Shown: positions 7,851 to 16,752 of the stretch, one piece after another
Layout: the number at the start of each line of letters is the position of its first letter
How positions within the stretch are numbered: the first letter of the stretch is position 1
Assembly (NCBI GenBank): GCA_965284365.1
Contig: OZ260079.1
Coordinates: forward strand, 4,464,001 to 4,528,000
Origin: Phragmitibacter sp965284365
GTDB lineage: Bacteria > Verrucomicrobiota > Verrucomicrobiia > Verrucomicrobiales > Verrucomicrobiaceae
Direction of reading: 5' to 3'
Length of the DNA: 64,000 bases
Translations under genes and position numbers: made by a program
Notes under the pieces: generated by a model
The model's database searches: none
What the model was told of the DNA's origin: nothing
The model's input: only the letters and a program-made list of their open reading frames with translations

Positions 7851-9023
7851 GTGCGATCCGCGCTAGCCGATCCAGAGCGAAAAGTCCCCCACATTCGGAT
7901 GAAGAGCATTCAATCCCTCAATCTGCTTTGGCACGACTCCGATGCCAAAGGCTACACAGATGTATTGCCTTTAGCGCTCCTCCAGTCGCGAGGCGAAACC
8001 AAGGAGGCGGAACATCTTTGCTTGGGTCCGAAGGGAGGACGATACACTGTCCGTTTTCGGCTGTCGGTGTCTGATCAAGTCGCTGAACTTAACTACGAAG
8101 CGTTTCCCGAATACAACAGCGAACAGGAGATGGCGCTTGGGATACTCCGATTGGAGTTCGCCAACCGAGACCACACGCTACTCAAGAAGGCCCAATGGAA
8201 AGGCGAAGAGGAAACAACGTTCAGCGAGGCCGAGGTTACCGTTGAGCGCCAAGATCCAGAAGGGGACCCGGATATTGTGTTCGCCCGGCCTGATCAGAAA
8301 GACCTGTTTTTCGCCTGGATGGAGGCTAACCCTAAAGGGTATGTTCTTAATTGGCCTAAATACGGAGTAACCGCATCGATGCATGTAGTATTTCACAAAA
8401 GCGGGTGCCGGGTGCTTCAGAAAAAGTCATTTCCCACTGCGCAATGGCACAAGGTCTGTGACCGCAGCCTTCCCTTGCTTGAGAGTTGGGCGGCTGGCCG
8501 CAGACGCTTTAATGACGCACCTTCCGTGCACGCATGCGACATCTGCTTCAAGGGAGGACCTGCAGAATATGAGACCGCGAGCAGGCTTCCTGACGATGTT
8601 CCTGATTTGGCGGTCGATGACGAACCGCCAGAGCGAATAGAGGTCAAATTGTTGAGGATCGTGAGAGATACCGCACTAGCCCGGGAAGTGAAGCGTCGCC
8701 ACAAGATGCAGTGCCAGCTTTGTCCGACTATCATCGAACTCCCTGGTGGAGGCCGATATGCTGAAGCGCACCATCTTAGACCCCTGGGAGGTGGGCACGC
8801 AGGGCTTGACCGGGAAGACAACATCTTGGTCGTGTGTCCGACCTGTCATGCGAAGTTGGATTACGGCGTCATCCGCCTTGACCGTCTCAAACTCCGAGAA
8901 GTCGAGGACCACAGAATCAGTAACGAGTCTATCGAGTACCATAACTCCATTGTGTTCGGCGCACGCAAGGCGAGAGCAATAGATGCTGTGGCTCAGTCTG
9001 TCAGCAGCCCGGCTCTACCATAA
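7851..9023 (+). CDS. HNH endonuclease, McrA-like
   Basis: 390 residues from the GTG at 7851; the ATG at 7899 is an equally good start and sits further from the recombinase scar. The C-terminal third is an HNH domain: CQLC (zinc ligands), YAEAHHLRPLGGGHAGLDREDN with the catalytic His pair, then CPTCHAKLDYG. This arrangement is typical of McrA-type nucleases that cut modified or foreign DNA. The N-terminal 280 residues are unrecognised and may recognise DNA. Cargo between scars 2 and 3, alone on its strand. A defence role is inferred from family and context. Confidence 0.8.
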   Translation: MRSALADPERKVPHIRMKSIQSLNLLWHDSDAKGYTDVLPLALLQSRGETKEAEHLCLGPKGGRYTVRFRLSVSDQVAELNYEAFPEYNSEQEMALGILRLEFANRDHTLLKKAQWKGEEETTFSEAEVTVERQDPEGDPDIVFARPDQKDLFFAWMEANPKGYVLNWPKYGVTASMHVVFHKSGCRVLQKKSFPTAQWHKVCDRSLPLLESWAAGRRRFNDAPSVHACDICFKGGPAEYETASRLPDDVPDLAVDDEPPERIEVKLLRIVRDTALAREVKRRHKMQCQLCPTIIELPGGGRYAEAHHLRPLGGGHAGLDREDNILVVCPTCHAKLDYGVIRLDRLKLREVEDHRISNESIEYHNSIVFGARKARAIDAVAQSVSSPALP

Positions 9024-9146
9024 TCATCGGTACTGAATTTACCGCAAGCTATTGCAGTCAAAGGAGGCGAGGGGGCTTCAGGTAGTGAAGGTGTCATATT
9101 GAGAGTTTTGATTGGGATCCTCGCTTCGCGAGGACGTCGCCCCCTG

Positions 9147-9300
9147 CGGGGCGGGGCGGGGCTAGGAGCAGTGTAAGCCCCTTTATAAGGAGGCCTCTTT
9201 GTCCCGCCGCGGTCACACTGCCGCGTTTCGGCCTACCGCTTGCCACGGAACGCACGGTTTTCGAGCTGCGCCCAGCGTCAGGGGCACAGCGTTCAGGATT
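9147..9300 (-). pseudogene. Recombinase 3'-end scar 3
   Basis: Third copy of the recombinase tail and flank: GGGGCGGGGCTAGGAGCAGTG, then GCCTACCGCTTGCCACGGAA, then GAGCTGCGCCCAGCG. It is preceded by a hairpin CCTCGCTTCGCGAGG at about 9119-9133 that probably served as a transcription terminator. The frame is broken. Confidence 0.75.
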
Positions 9301-9363
9301 GAACTCCCCGATTTTTGATTTTGAAGTGGATTGTCCGGAGCAACCTCGCCAAAAGATACAGAT

Positions 9364-10059
9364 ATGGCAAAAAAAGAATATGAAATCGCCCGTCAAAGGA
9401 CGTTAGAGCACCTGAAGGAGGCGCAGGTGGAAAACTATATGCTCCATGGCCCAACTTCAGACGACTATTGGAGTTCGTCGGTCAGAATTTTAGCGGTGAA
9501 TATGGAGTCCTATGGATACGAGGACTGCGGGCACTGGGACGTGGATTTGAAGTGTTTGCTAGGTTGGATGTTCGACGAGGGGAATACGGATACAAGGACT
9601 GTTCGATACACAATAGCGTTTGCCAAGACGTTATTGGACGCATACGCTTCAGGAACGCCCGTATCGCCGGAAGGCTTTCGTGCAGCTTACCAAGACGAGG
9701 CTGGGTTGGAGAGTGTTGTTCGAAGCATCGTCTATACAAACATTCGTCCAGGAGCGAATCCTAATAAAGAGCAGGATGTCGCAAACATCATTGCTGGTGG
9801 TTCCGCTTCCACGGCGCCATTCGTTCGAGAAGAGATGCTGGCATTACAACCTCATGTCATCGTGGTCTCGGGGCATGCAGGATTGAACGCATTCAATCAA
9901 ATCTGGCAGTTGGACCCACCATTGCCATACGGCCAACGCACACGGTGTAGCGCGGGTGTGATAATCCAATCGATAAGACACCCATCTCGGCCAAACTACG
10001 CTGAGTTTACCTCGATAGTCACGGACCTAGTTGAAGCACTTAATGCAGGTAATCAGTAA
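9364..10059 (+). CDS. Uracil-DNA-glycosylase-like protein (putative)
   Basis: 231 residues from the ATG at 9364 (an in-frame TTG at 9331 is less likely). The pattern fits the UDG-like superfamily: an early strand RILAVNMESYGYEDCGHWDV, a central strand ALQPHVIVVSGHAGLNAFNQ, and near the end IRHPSRPNYAEF, similar to the HPS motif. No catalytic residue can be assigned with confidence. It is followed after 15 bases by the Abi-like gene on the same strand, so the pair is an operon. Cargo bracketed by recombinase ends on both sides. Confidence 0.4.
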   Translation: MAKKEYEIARQRTLEHLKEAQVENYMLHGPTSDDYWSSSVRILAVNMESYGYEDCGHWDVDLKCLLGWMFDEGNTDTRTVRYTIAFAKTLLDAYASGTPVSPEGFRAAYQDEAGLESVVRSIVYTNIRPGANPNKEQDVANIIAGGSASTAPFVREEMLALQPHVIVVSGHAGLNAFNQIWQLDPPLPYGQRTRCSAGVIIQSIRHPSRPNYAEFTSIVTDLVEALNAGNQ

Positions 10060-10074
10060 AAGCGATATTTCCGT

Positions 10075-10824
10075 ATGTTCACTAACCAAACACGCGCTGC
10101 CATGGTCGATATATTGCGGTCTCTTGACTATGCAAAGATTGAGCTTCTGATGTTGAAACATTTTAATGTGCGTGCCCCGGGAAACACCGTATCCGATTTG
10201 GTCCGGTTTCTCGAATCGGACGCGTCAGCTATGGGCGATTTAGTCGTCGAATTCATCTGCAACACGACCGATGCCCGCGCTGACGCACCTGTCAAACGGA
10301 CGTATGACGGACGAATCGAGGAGCTTAAACGACGTCTCAGAACCGATGGTTTCGAGGTGTCCAACGGCGCGCTCGTCCGACTACTTCCAGCGGCACAACC
10401 AGCTTCTCAGATAACGGACTACCTCGAACAAGCGCTCGACAACGGACTGGATAGTGATGGAGAGATCCGACGACTCCTCCGCCAGTCTCATGACAATCTG
10501 AGTGCATCTCCCCCTGATTACAACGGCGGATCTACGAAGGTCCGGATTGCACTTGAGACAATCGCCCGAAGGTCCGCTTTATTAGTAGGCACGAAGCGAT
10601 CCAAAGCTTTACCAGAAGACAAATGGGGATCGGCTCTGTTGTTTTTGAGGAATGAGGATGTAATCGGGAAGGCTGAAGAAGAAGCTATAGCGAAAGTATA
10701 CACTATGATCAGTCCCGGAATGCACGTTCCTAAGGGACTCACCGATGAGCAATGGGCTCTTCTATCGCGGACGTTTGCCTTGTCAGCCGCTTACTTTTTG
10801 ACGCAGCGACACTTGGCTGCATAA
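10075..10824 (+). CDS. Abortive-infection-like protein (putative Abi_C)
   Basis: 249 residues. Helical N-terminal half, then a segment DGFEVSNGALVRLLP and SPPDYNGGSTKVRIALETIA, and a C-terminal helix LLSRTFALSAAYFLTQRHLA. The order and spacing resemble the Abi_C (abortive infection C-terminal) family, though the usual 'HG' motif is not obvious. Fifteen bases after the UDG-like gene. The two together may form a small anti-phage module; this is inference. Confidence 0.4.
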   Translation: MFTNQTRAAMVDILRSLDYAKIELLMLKHFNVRAPGNTVSDLVRFLESDASAMGDLVVEFICNTTDARADAPVKRTYDGRIEELKRRLRTDGFEVSNGALVRLLPAAQPASQITDYLEQALDNGLDSDGEIRRLLRQSHDNLSASPPDYNGGSTKVRIALETIARRSALLVGTKRSKALPEDKWGSALLFLRNEDVIGKAEEEAIAKVYTMISPGMHVPKGLTDEQWALLSRTFALSAAYFLTQRHLAA

Positions 10825-10974
10825 AAAACCGGATGACTTTGGAGTGTCGCCATGGGGATTCTGGAGCTCCTTGGATCAGGCGAGACTATGCCCAAGGTCG
10901 GTCCTTGCTCCTCTCCGGGGCAGGGCCAGGAGCAGTGTCTACTTCTTTATAGGCGTTCTTTTGCCTGGCCGCTG

Positions 10975-12765
10975 TCACTCTGTCGCTTTCTTGGCGGTCG
11001 CCTTGCGAAGGAAGGCACGTTCTTTGAGTTGAGCCCAGCGGCAGGGGTCACAGCTGTTTAGCCTCCGGTAAAACTGACTGGCGTCCTTCACTTCCTGACA
11101 CTTAATGCACCGCTTTTTGCCTAGAGGGAGCGTTTCGACATGAGGTCCTATAGGGATCGGATTGGGCAGTGTTATCGTTGGGTTGCCCTCACTGACGAAA
11201 GCTTCGGTAGGCAGCACTGCTTCCCTGAACTTGAATCCGATGATTGTTTTGTCTCGGACATGCACCTCAGAGAGCAGGCCCACAATGATTTTTTTCTTTT
11301 GAAGCGGGTCTGCCAGCTTAGGGAAGCGGAGAGCTGCCTTGATGATCGATTTCGCAAATTTTAGAATCTGGGAGTCCTCAGGCTTTGCCTGGGGTTTCGC
11401 TAGCTTTTCTAAAGCTTCAATGCTCCGTCTCAGTTCTTCACGCTTGGTGCGAAGTTCATCAATGGTGATGACGCCCTCCTCGTAGGCTGTCAGCACACGC
11501 TTGTCGCGTTTCCGGAGTTCTTCGATGTGCTGTGTTGGGTTCACTTGTGGCGCGATTGGAGTGACCACGTTGCGAAAACGGTCAATGCTACTCTGGACGA
11601 TCGCTGCTAGATGCTTCGGTGACTTGATGATCGAGGTGACGAGGGCTGAGATCGCCATATCAAGGTCGGGCTGTTTGATGTGACACTGCTTACATCCTCC
11701 CAACCGCTTCCTGTAAAGGTAGTAGTTTGCCCGACATGAGTAGAAGCCTTTACGAGGTTTGCCTTTCTGCTTACCTGAAGAGCAGAAGAGCGGTTGGCCG
11801 CAGTGTGCGCAATAGGCAATGCCTGTTCCAAGGTTGACCGCTTCGTCCTGCTTCCGGCTTTCCATGTGATTGTACGCGGTTCGCTTCATCGTCGCCTGGA
11901 CGCGGTCGAAGGTCTCCTGACTGACGACGCCGTCCAGGATCTTCACCCTAACCGTTTCGGTCTCAGGTCGATCGACCTTTTCACGGTAGACCTTGCCGTT
12001 CTTGCTCACCTTCTTGGCACCGCGTCGCTTGTCGATGATCCGCCATCCGGTATAAACAGGGTTACGAAGGATCACCTTCACCGTCGCAGGACCAAAACCG
12101 AATCGCCGTCCCAGTTCCGAGTAGTTCGTCAGTCCTCCGTCGAACAGTCGGAAAAGCTCCGTCACACGTCCGATATCCGGTGTGTAGTGCCATGTTTCGG
12201 TCTTCCGGTCGTATCCAATGCCCATTGGTAGAGTCAGGTGGTTGGTTGGGCATTTCCCTGCTTTACGTTTGGATTCACAAGCTCCCATCTGACGTTCCTT
12301 CATGAGGTTCAGTTCGAAGCCCGCGAAGGCGCTTCTGATCGAAGAGAACAACATTCCGTCCTTGGTCGTGAGGTCGTATTCAGTGTCGCCAGAGTAGATC
12401 TTTGCTCCAACGTCGCGGAACACTTGTAGCATCGCGAAGTTGGCTGGTTCGGTTGGTCGGAAGAGCCGGTCGATGTCCGCGACTACGAGTCCGCGCACCT
12501 CGCCGATCAGTATCCGACGTAGCACGTCGCGGATCGTTGGATGGGTTAAGGTGTTCGTTCCAGAAACGTCGACAAGTTCGATCCAGTCTACGCAGTTGAG
12601 GTTCTTGGTCGCCAACGTCCGGTTCACGATCTCGCGTTGCCGGGGTAGTCCCCCGCGATCATCCGCACCTTGCCCCGCCGAGGAAACCCGCAGCAAAGCC
12701 ACCACCGGGATCCTCTCGGAAGAGGAGCCACTCGCTGGTATGGGCACTTGCAACGCGGACTTCAT
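10975..12765 (-). CDS. Large serine recombinase (integrase)
   Basis: 596 residues. Resolvase-type catalytic domain at about 20-165: ALLRVSSAGQG with the nucleophile at Ser28, VVADIDRLFRP, and a GMLFSSIRSAFAGFELNLMKER helix. A recombinase domain follows (about 190-300; ELGRRFGFGPATVKVILRNP), then a zinc ribbon (CAHCGQPLFC ... CRANYY ... CKQC), a long coiled coil (about 420-480) and a terminal CIKC...CDPC finger. This layout is that of phage/ICE large serine integrases, which recombine attP with attB through a Ser-DNA link. It is the only complete integrase in the island and the likely agent of the comM insertion. Its 3' end is scattered as scars at 6.89, 7.65 and 9.15 kb. Confidence 0.93.
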   Translation of the reverse strand: MKSALQVPIPASGSSSERIPVVALLRVSSAGQGADDRGGLPRQREIVNRTLATKNLNCVDWIELVDVSGTNTLTHPTIRDVLRRILIGEVRGLVVADIDRLFRPTEPANFAMLQVFRDVGAKIYSGDTEYDLTTKDGMLFSSIRSAFAGFELNLMKERQMGACESKRKAGKCPTNHLTLPMGIGYDRKTETWHYTPDIGRVTELFRLFDGGLTNYSELGRRFGFGPATVKVILRNPVYTGWRIIDKRRGAKKVSKNGKVYREKVDRPETETVRVKILDGVVSQETFDRVQATMKRTAYNHMESRKQDEAVNLGTGIAYCAHCGQPLFCSSGKQKGKPRKGFYSCRANYYLYRKRLGGCKQCHIKQPDLDMAISALVTSIIKSPKHLAAIVQSSIDRFRNVVTPIAPQVNPTQHIEELRKRDKRVLTAYEEGVITIDELRTKREELRRSIEALEKLAKPQAKPEDSQILKFAKSIIKAALRFPKLADPLQKKKIIVGLLSEVHVRDKTIIGFKFREAVLPTEAFVSEGNPTITLPNPIPIGPHVETLPLGKKRCIKCQEVKDASQFYRRLNSCDPCRWAQLKERAFLRKATAKKATE

Positions 12766-12793
12766 TTGTTAGAATCCCCCAAGAAAAACCAAG

Positions 12794-13084
12794 CTACTCA
12801 ATGACACAATTTTCGGACGCATCCGGCTTTGGAGGAGAGGGCAGGCCTTGCCGCCTGACCAACTCATCAAGGATCTTCAGCGTCCGTTCCCGCTCACCGG
12901 CACTGTGTGCCGCAATGAGCCTGTCGATTGCGTCCTGCTCTTCCTCGGCTTCTTTCATCAAGAACGCTAGGAAGGAAGGGGTGCCAAGCTTCAGGTCGTC
13001 AATGTGCTTAGAGGTGTGGAGCTCGTCCCCGGTGTCCGCTCTCGTCTTGCTGTGCGAATCCTTCATTCGGGGACAGTGCATCAT
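12794..13084 (-). CDS. Small acidic protein upstream of recombinase
   Basis: 96 residues, 28 bases upstream of the recombinase and on the same strand, so probably cotranscribed. It has a central acidic helix (FLMKEAEEEQDAIDRLIAAH) and a basic segment (AGERERTLKILDELVRRQG). No family recognised. Position suggests an accessory factor of the recombinase (for example a directionality factor), but the sequence does not show this. Confidence 0.5.
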   Translation of the reverse strand: MMHCPRMKDSHSKTRADTGDELHTSKHIDDLKLGTPSFLAFLMKEAEEEQDAIDRLIAAHSAGERERTLKILDELVRRQGLPSPPKPDASENCVIE

Positions 13085-13194
13085 CGTATAGCGGCGGTCG
13101 TCTTAGTTAGTCGTTGAAGTAGGCAACTGACTGAAAAGAACATAGCTTAGATCTGGGCGATTGGAGCAACCGGGTGGGGGGATTGACTTTTAAC

Positions 13195-14358
13195 ATGTTG
13201 CGTCGACTGTCCCTCATGACCGCACAGAAACGTTCCTATCCCACGACGGCTAGCATAATAGCAGAACATCCGGAGTTTGTTAAGTGCCTGCGCGAGTATG
13301 CTGCTACGACCGAGCGCCTGCCCCTGCTAGTCAGAAAGGTGATGAAGTACATCAATCGCAACTCAACCTCGGATCAGGAAGAAGCGATAACTGCACTCTA
13401 CGAAGAGTCGTATGGGGTGCCCGAAGGTCTATTGGAACGCTGGCAGTGGGCCTACTCGTGGGACAAACCTGAGTTCACCAAGCGGTGCGAAGTTCTAGGC
13501 TATATGGCTGAGATCAATCGCCTCGTATATCCGTTCTCAGCGCCTTATGCCTTCTTCGCACAAGGAATTGTAAGGAACGTGGACACGCCAGAGGCGAATT
13601 CACCTGCGCATCGGTATACGCCCTACGGCATGAACGCTGAATATTCGGTTGGTCTCGAAAAGCTTGGGACTTACTTCGGCGATCAGGGGCCAATTGACCA
13701 TGTGTGGACCGGCTACGTCAATCCCGGCCACGACGGGGGTTGCAGCATGCTCAGCGGTGCAGAGCTTTTTTACCATCCGGGAACGTACTCCCGTCTCTTC
13801 GTTCAGACGGATAGCGAAAGCTTTGAGCATCCGGAGTCGCTGCGAGTGGCCGTAGCAATTGTAGACGAGCCCGGAATTCCGGCAGCGCCATATCAAGCCG
13901 CAACACTGCTGGCCAACTTTGCAAAAATGGTTTTCGCAGTGAAACCTACGACTCAGATCGCTAAGCGCGCGCAATCGTTTGGCGTTCAACTCGTGGAGGG
14001 CCTGCTGAAAGTGGAATCCGGAAAACTGGAAATGATTGGCTTCGATCCGTCTGCGCACGCAGCACACAAGCTACTTTGCGTCATCCCCGTCAATGTTGAA
14101 CCCGACATTGGTGGCATCGTGGCAACGCTGCTTCGTTTCCAAGCACGGCAGTCTCCGCCGAAGCCTTCACGGCTGGCCGAGTGTCTAATGAAAAGAAAAG
14201 CCCCGGAATGTTACCCAAACGCGGCGATCGATAATCTCAATATTTTGAAGAGCGGCAAGCCAGAGCGCCCTATATCTGACTGCGAAGCGGCAAAGCGTTA
14301 CTATAACGCGAAATCCAATGTAAAAAGGATGGTCAGCGAAATTTTCCCGAGCCTTTAG
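13195..14358 (+). CDS. Unrecognised 387-residue protein
   Basis: Starts at ATG 13195 (GTG 13174 upstream and ATG 13216 downstream are alternatives). Soluble, no signal or membrane segment. The first 110 residues are helical (KVMKYINRNSTSDQEEAITA), the middle is beta-rich and Gly/Tyr-rich (GYVNPGHDGGCSML), and the end is basic (YYNAKSNVKRMVSEIFPSL). I recognise no family. It is divergent from the recombinase pair and precedes the replication module, so it could belong to either. Confidence 0.6.
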   Translation: MLRRLSLMTAQKRSYPTTASIIAEHPEFVKCLREYAATTERLPLLVRKVMKYINRNSTSDQEEAITALYEESYGVPEGLLERWQWAYSWDKPEFTKRCEVLGYMAEINRLVYPFSAPYAFFAQGIVRNVDTPEANSPAHRYTPYGMNAEYSVGLEKLGTYFGDQGPIDHVWTGYVNPGHDGGCSMLSGAELFYHPGTYSRLFVQTDSESFEHPESLRVAVAIVDEPGIPAAPYQAATLLANFAKMVFAVKPTTQIAKRAQSFGVQLVEGLLKVESGKLEMIGFDPSAHAAHKLLCVIPVNVEPDIGGIVATLLRFQARQSPPKPSRLAECLMKRKAPECYPNAAIDNLNILKSGKPERPISDCEAAKRYYNAKSNVKRMVSEIFPSL

Positions 14359-14435
14359 TCTGGGGAATCCTTACAACATCGCTTTTACTGCACATAGAAA
14401 CTAAGGCATCTTTTTTCATCGCTATTATCATGTGT

Positions 14436-14476
14436 GTCCGACGCAGTGTCAGAAATTGTTTGCCACTGCGTCGGAC
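14436..14476. promoter_or_regulatory. 13-bp perfect inverted repeat upstream of replication module
   Basis: GTCCGACGCAGTG at 14436-14448 and its exact complement CACTGCGTCGGAC at 14464-14476, with a 15-base loop. It is 35 bases upstream of the next start codon. No T-run follows, so it is more likely an operator, origin element or RNA hairpin than an intrinsic terminator. Confidence 0.7.
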
Positions 14477-14511
14477 GATTCCCATCGGTCATCAGGCGTT
14501 ATTAGCCCTGT

Positions 14512-15027
14512 ATGAACGATACAAACAACGAAAACAAACCGTGCCTCCAGCAACCGTCAAACTCCGAGAACCAAGAAGCTCTTTGGGCTGCGGCAACCGA
14601 AGACCACGGGCAGGAGATCATCCAGGACAGTGGCAAAACATTGGTAACTTCTGATCAGCGCCTCACGACAAGAACTGCGGGCGGGGGCGTGAATCAGGCG
14701 AACCCTGAGAGTGAAGCATTAGCGCTTCCTGCCTCAACGCAGGCCCGGCGCAATAACTGCCGCTTAGCTAAGCTTGCCAAACAAGCTGGATTGGTTCAAT
14801 CGAAGGCGGCTGCAATCACTCGGAAAGCAGGCAAAGAGTGGATGTCCGCTGAAGAATGCCGCAGTGCTTTCAATGAACTGAGCGCGGGCGGCCTTCCGGA
14901 TAAGTCCTGCACGTTTTCAGCTAAGGCTATGAAAGAAACGGTAGGCCGCGGCGGTCTCGACATGCCTTGGTATGTTAAAGGCAACACGCGATTTTACGCG
15001 CTTCATTTCGCGAATGCGACGGACTGA
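14512..15027 (+). CDS. Replication-module small protein A
   Basis: 171 residues. The first 75 are polar and low complexity. The rest forms a compact domain (ARRNNCRLAKLAKQAGLVQS ... MSAEECRSAFNELSAGGLPD ... DMPWYVKGNTRFYALHFANA) that matches the C-terminal domain of the protein at 15429-15929 in order and spacing, so the two are paralogs. Not a named family to me. Its placement before a primase and helicase suggests an accessory DNA-binding or origin factor. Confidence 0.6.
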   Translation: MNDTNNENKPCLQQPSNSENQEALWAAATEDHGQEIIQDSGKTLVTSDQRLTTRTAGGGVNQANPESEALALPASTQARRNNCRLAKLAKQAGLVQSKAAAITRKAGKEWMSAEECRSAFNELSAGGLPDKSCTFSAKAMKETVGRGGLDMPWYVKGNTRFYALHFANATD

Positions 15028-15428
15028 GAGAAGAAGGCCATGTCGTCCGAAGTGGAATGCTGATGTCCTCATTTAGAGGCGACTAAACCCTATAGCGAAA
15101 GGCTCCTGCTTCGTGCGGGGGTCTTTCGCAGAGACAACCCTCAAAGCTGACTCTGGACGTTATCGCAATAAATGTGAAACAAATGATTGTTGGTTGGCGT
15201 ATTAAAGCTGTGGTGTATGACTTTCGGAGTGTGACCTGGTAACGGCCTCCACGCCTAAGGATCAACCGACGAACATTTGGAGAACAGGATCGTTTATGAT
15301 ACCCGTTCATCCCGATGGCGACGGGATTGGGTTAACCCACCGGGCGAAGGTTCCCATTCAGTCCAGTTACTTGAGGCCTAACTCAAGCGCTAGGAGTTTC
15401 GATTGTTTTCCATGATACTTCGGGTGCC
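15028..15428. other. Intergenic stretch with hairpins
   Basis: 400 bases without a gene. It contains a hairpin with arms GCGAAAG (15095-15101) and CTTTCGC (15123-15129), and a 12-base perfect palindrome TGGGTTAACCCA at 15328-15339, about 90 bases before the next start. These may be an operator or part of a replication origin. Confidence 0.6.
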
Positions 15429-15929
15429 ATGAAAAACGAAATAGAAAATAACACTGGCGACACCGACCATCACCTCATCCGCGATCAGCGCGAGGATGAT
15501 ATCGGAAGTCAAACGTCAAAGGAAACATCCATCTTGGATCAGTTCCCCATCACCGAAGATTCTATAGAGCGTCTTCGTAAAGTGCGGCCGAAAAGCGGTA
15601 AGCAGAAGCTGCGGGCGAGCCACCGCGAGGCTCACATCAAGTCCGTCAAGGACTATGCTGAAGAGATAGTGCGCGAAAAGGGCACTGGCTTAGTGTCGGC
15701 AACGGAGTGCATGGTCGCGCTCCAAATACGGGGCCATGCCAAGACGGTTCATGGCGTTCCCATGAAAGACAGCAAGGCCATCGGGGATGCCTTGGGAGGC
15801 CACGGGTTGAACCTTCCGTACGTGCTGATTGGTTCAACTCGCTACTATGCCTTGGCCTATGCCAATGCCACTGATCAAGAGGTTGAAGCTCAGCGCAATC
15901 AGCTCGGCAACCCGATCGTGACGCAGTAA
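15429..15929 (+). CDS. Replication-module small protein B
   Basis: 166 residues, paralog of the protein at 14512. Shared features are a basic helix (SHREAHIKSVKDYAEEIVRE), SATECMVALQIRGHAKT and the signature LNLPYVLIGSTRYYALAYAN. The polar N-terminus is unrelated in sequence. The next gene begins about 60 bases later on the same strand. Function unknown; likely a DNA-binding partner of the replication proteins. Confidence 0.6.
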   Translation: MKNEIENNTGDTDHHLIRDQREDDIGSQTSKETSILDQFPITEDSIERLRKVRPKSGKQKLRASHREAHIKSVKDYAEEIVREKGTGLVSATECMVALQIRGHAKTVHGVPMKDSKAIGDALGGHGLNLPYVLIGSTRYYALAYANATDQEVEAQRNQLGNPIVTQ

Positions 15930-15986
15930 CCAAATGGCGCTCAGGCCCTCGGTCATCCCTTGGGCCTGAGCCCTTCAAAACTTGAA

Positions 15987-16748
15987 ATGCACGCAACTAT
16001 GTCCTCTTCACGACCCCCGAAAAACTCCACCCCGGAAACGGTAGAGCGCCAAAGGCAGAACGTAGGCAAGCTGGTTAAGGCCGGTCTCTCGGCTGACACC
16101 GTGACCGCCGCATCTAAGATTCTTGTCCCCCAAGATCCTGTGGCACAGCGTTCGCTCCTGCTGAAAACCCTCTTCAAGGAACAGGATCTCATCTTCCTGT
16201 GCGCCGGTCGCAAGTTGCCTGCCGAATCCAAAGAGACCCCGACGGGTCCCACGTGGCTGCTTTCGGTGCCAGACATTGACGAAGAAGAAGAACTCTTGAG
16301 CTACACTTTCAAGAAGCACGGCGGATTCTTCCGCCCCAATCCCATCAAACCAGGCGGCGGCACGGGCAAGAACAAGGCCATCCGCGACGATGATATCGCA
16401 GAATTTCGCTTTGCGGTCATTGAACACGACGAATTACCAAAGGAGGATCAACTAGCACTGCTCTGCACGCTGAGCCTCCCGATTACTTCGATCGTCGACA
16501 GCGGCGGCAAAAGCCTCCACGCCCTCGTTCCCATCAACGCGCCTTCGGCCGAGGAATACGCTCACGCCGTGGGTGAGCTTTACCGCGCCCTTGGCCGTCT
16601 TGGGTTCGACCAGGCCAACAAAAATCCCAGCCGCATGACCCGGCTCCCCGGCAGCTGGCGAGAGCTCGAAGGCGGGCAGACTTCCCTCCAGAAGCTTATC
16701 TACCTCAACCCTAATCCAGACGGTGCTCCCATCGTCAACTCCCTGTAA
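15987..16748 (+). CDS. PrimPol-like primase
   Basis: About 253 residues from ATG 15987 (ATG 15999 also possible). The central and C-terminal parts carry hallmarks of the archaeo-eukaryotic primase fold used by plasmid and phage primase-polymerases: FAVIEHDELPKEDQ (acidic metal-binding motif), SIVDSGGKSLHALVPINA and FDQANKNPSRMTRLPGSW. It would lay down primers or act as a repair polymerase at the element's origin. The next gene starts 5 bases after its stop, so primase and helicase are coupled, as in satellite and integrative-plasmid replication modules. Confidence 0.75.
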   Translation: MHATMSSSRPPKNSTPETVERQRQNVGKLVKAGLSADTVTAASKILVPQDPVAQRSLLLKTLFKEQDLIFLCAGRKLPAESKETPTGPTWLLSVPDIDEEEELLSYTFKKHGGFFRPNPIKPGGGTGKNKAIRDDDIAEFRFAVIEHDELPKEDQLALLCTLSLPITSIVDSGGKSLHALVPINAPSAEEYAHAVGELYRALGRLGFDQANKNPSRMTRLPGSWRELEGGQTSLQKLIYLNPNPDGAPIVNSL

Positions 16749-16752
16749 CGCC

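Noticed and set aside
12801..13091. Plus-strand open frame of 96 codons
   Set aside because: It mirrors the minus-strand small gene upstream of the recombinase; the minus frame has better composition and operon position, though neither is proven.
13195..14358. Possible transposase or defence gene by position
   Set aside because: No catalytic motif or domain could be seen, so no function was assigned.
15123..15129. Hairpin at 15095-15129 as an intrinsic terminator
   Set aside because: The stem is imperfect and no T-run follows.
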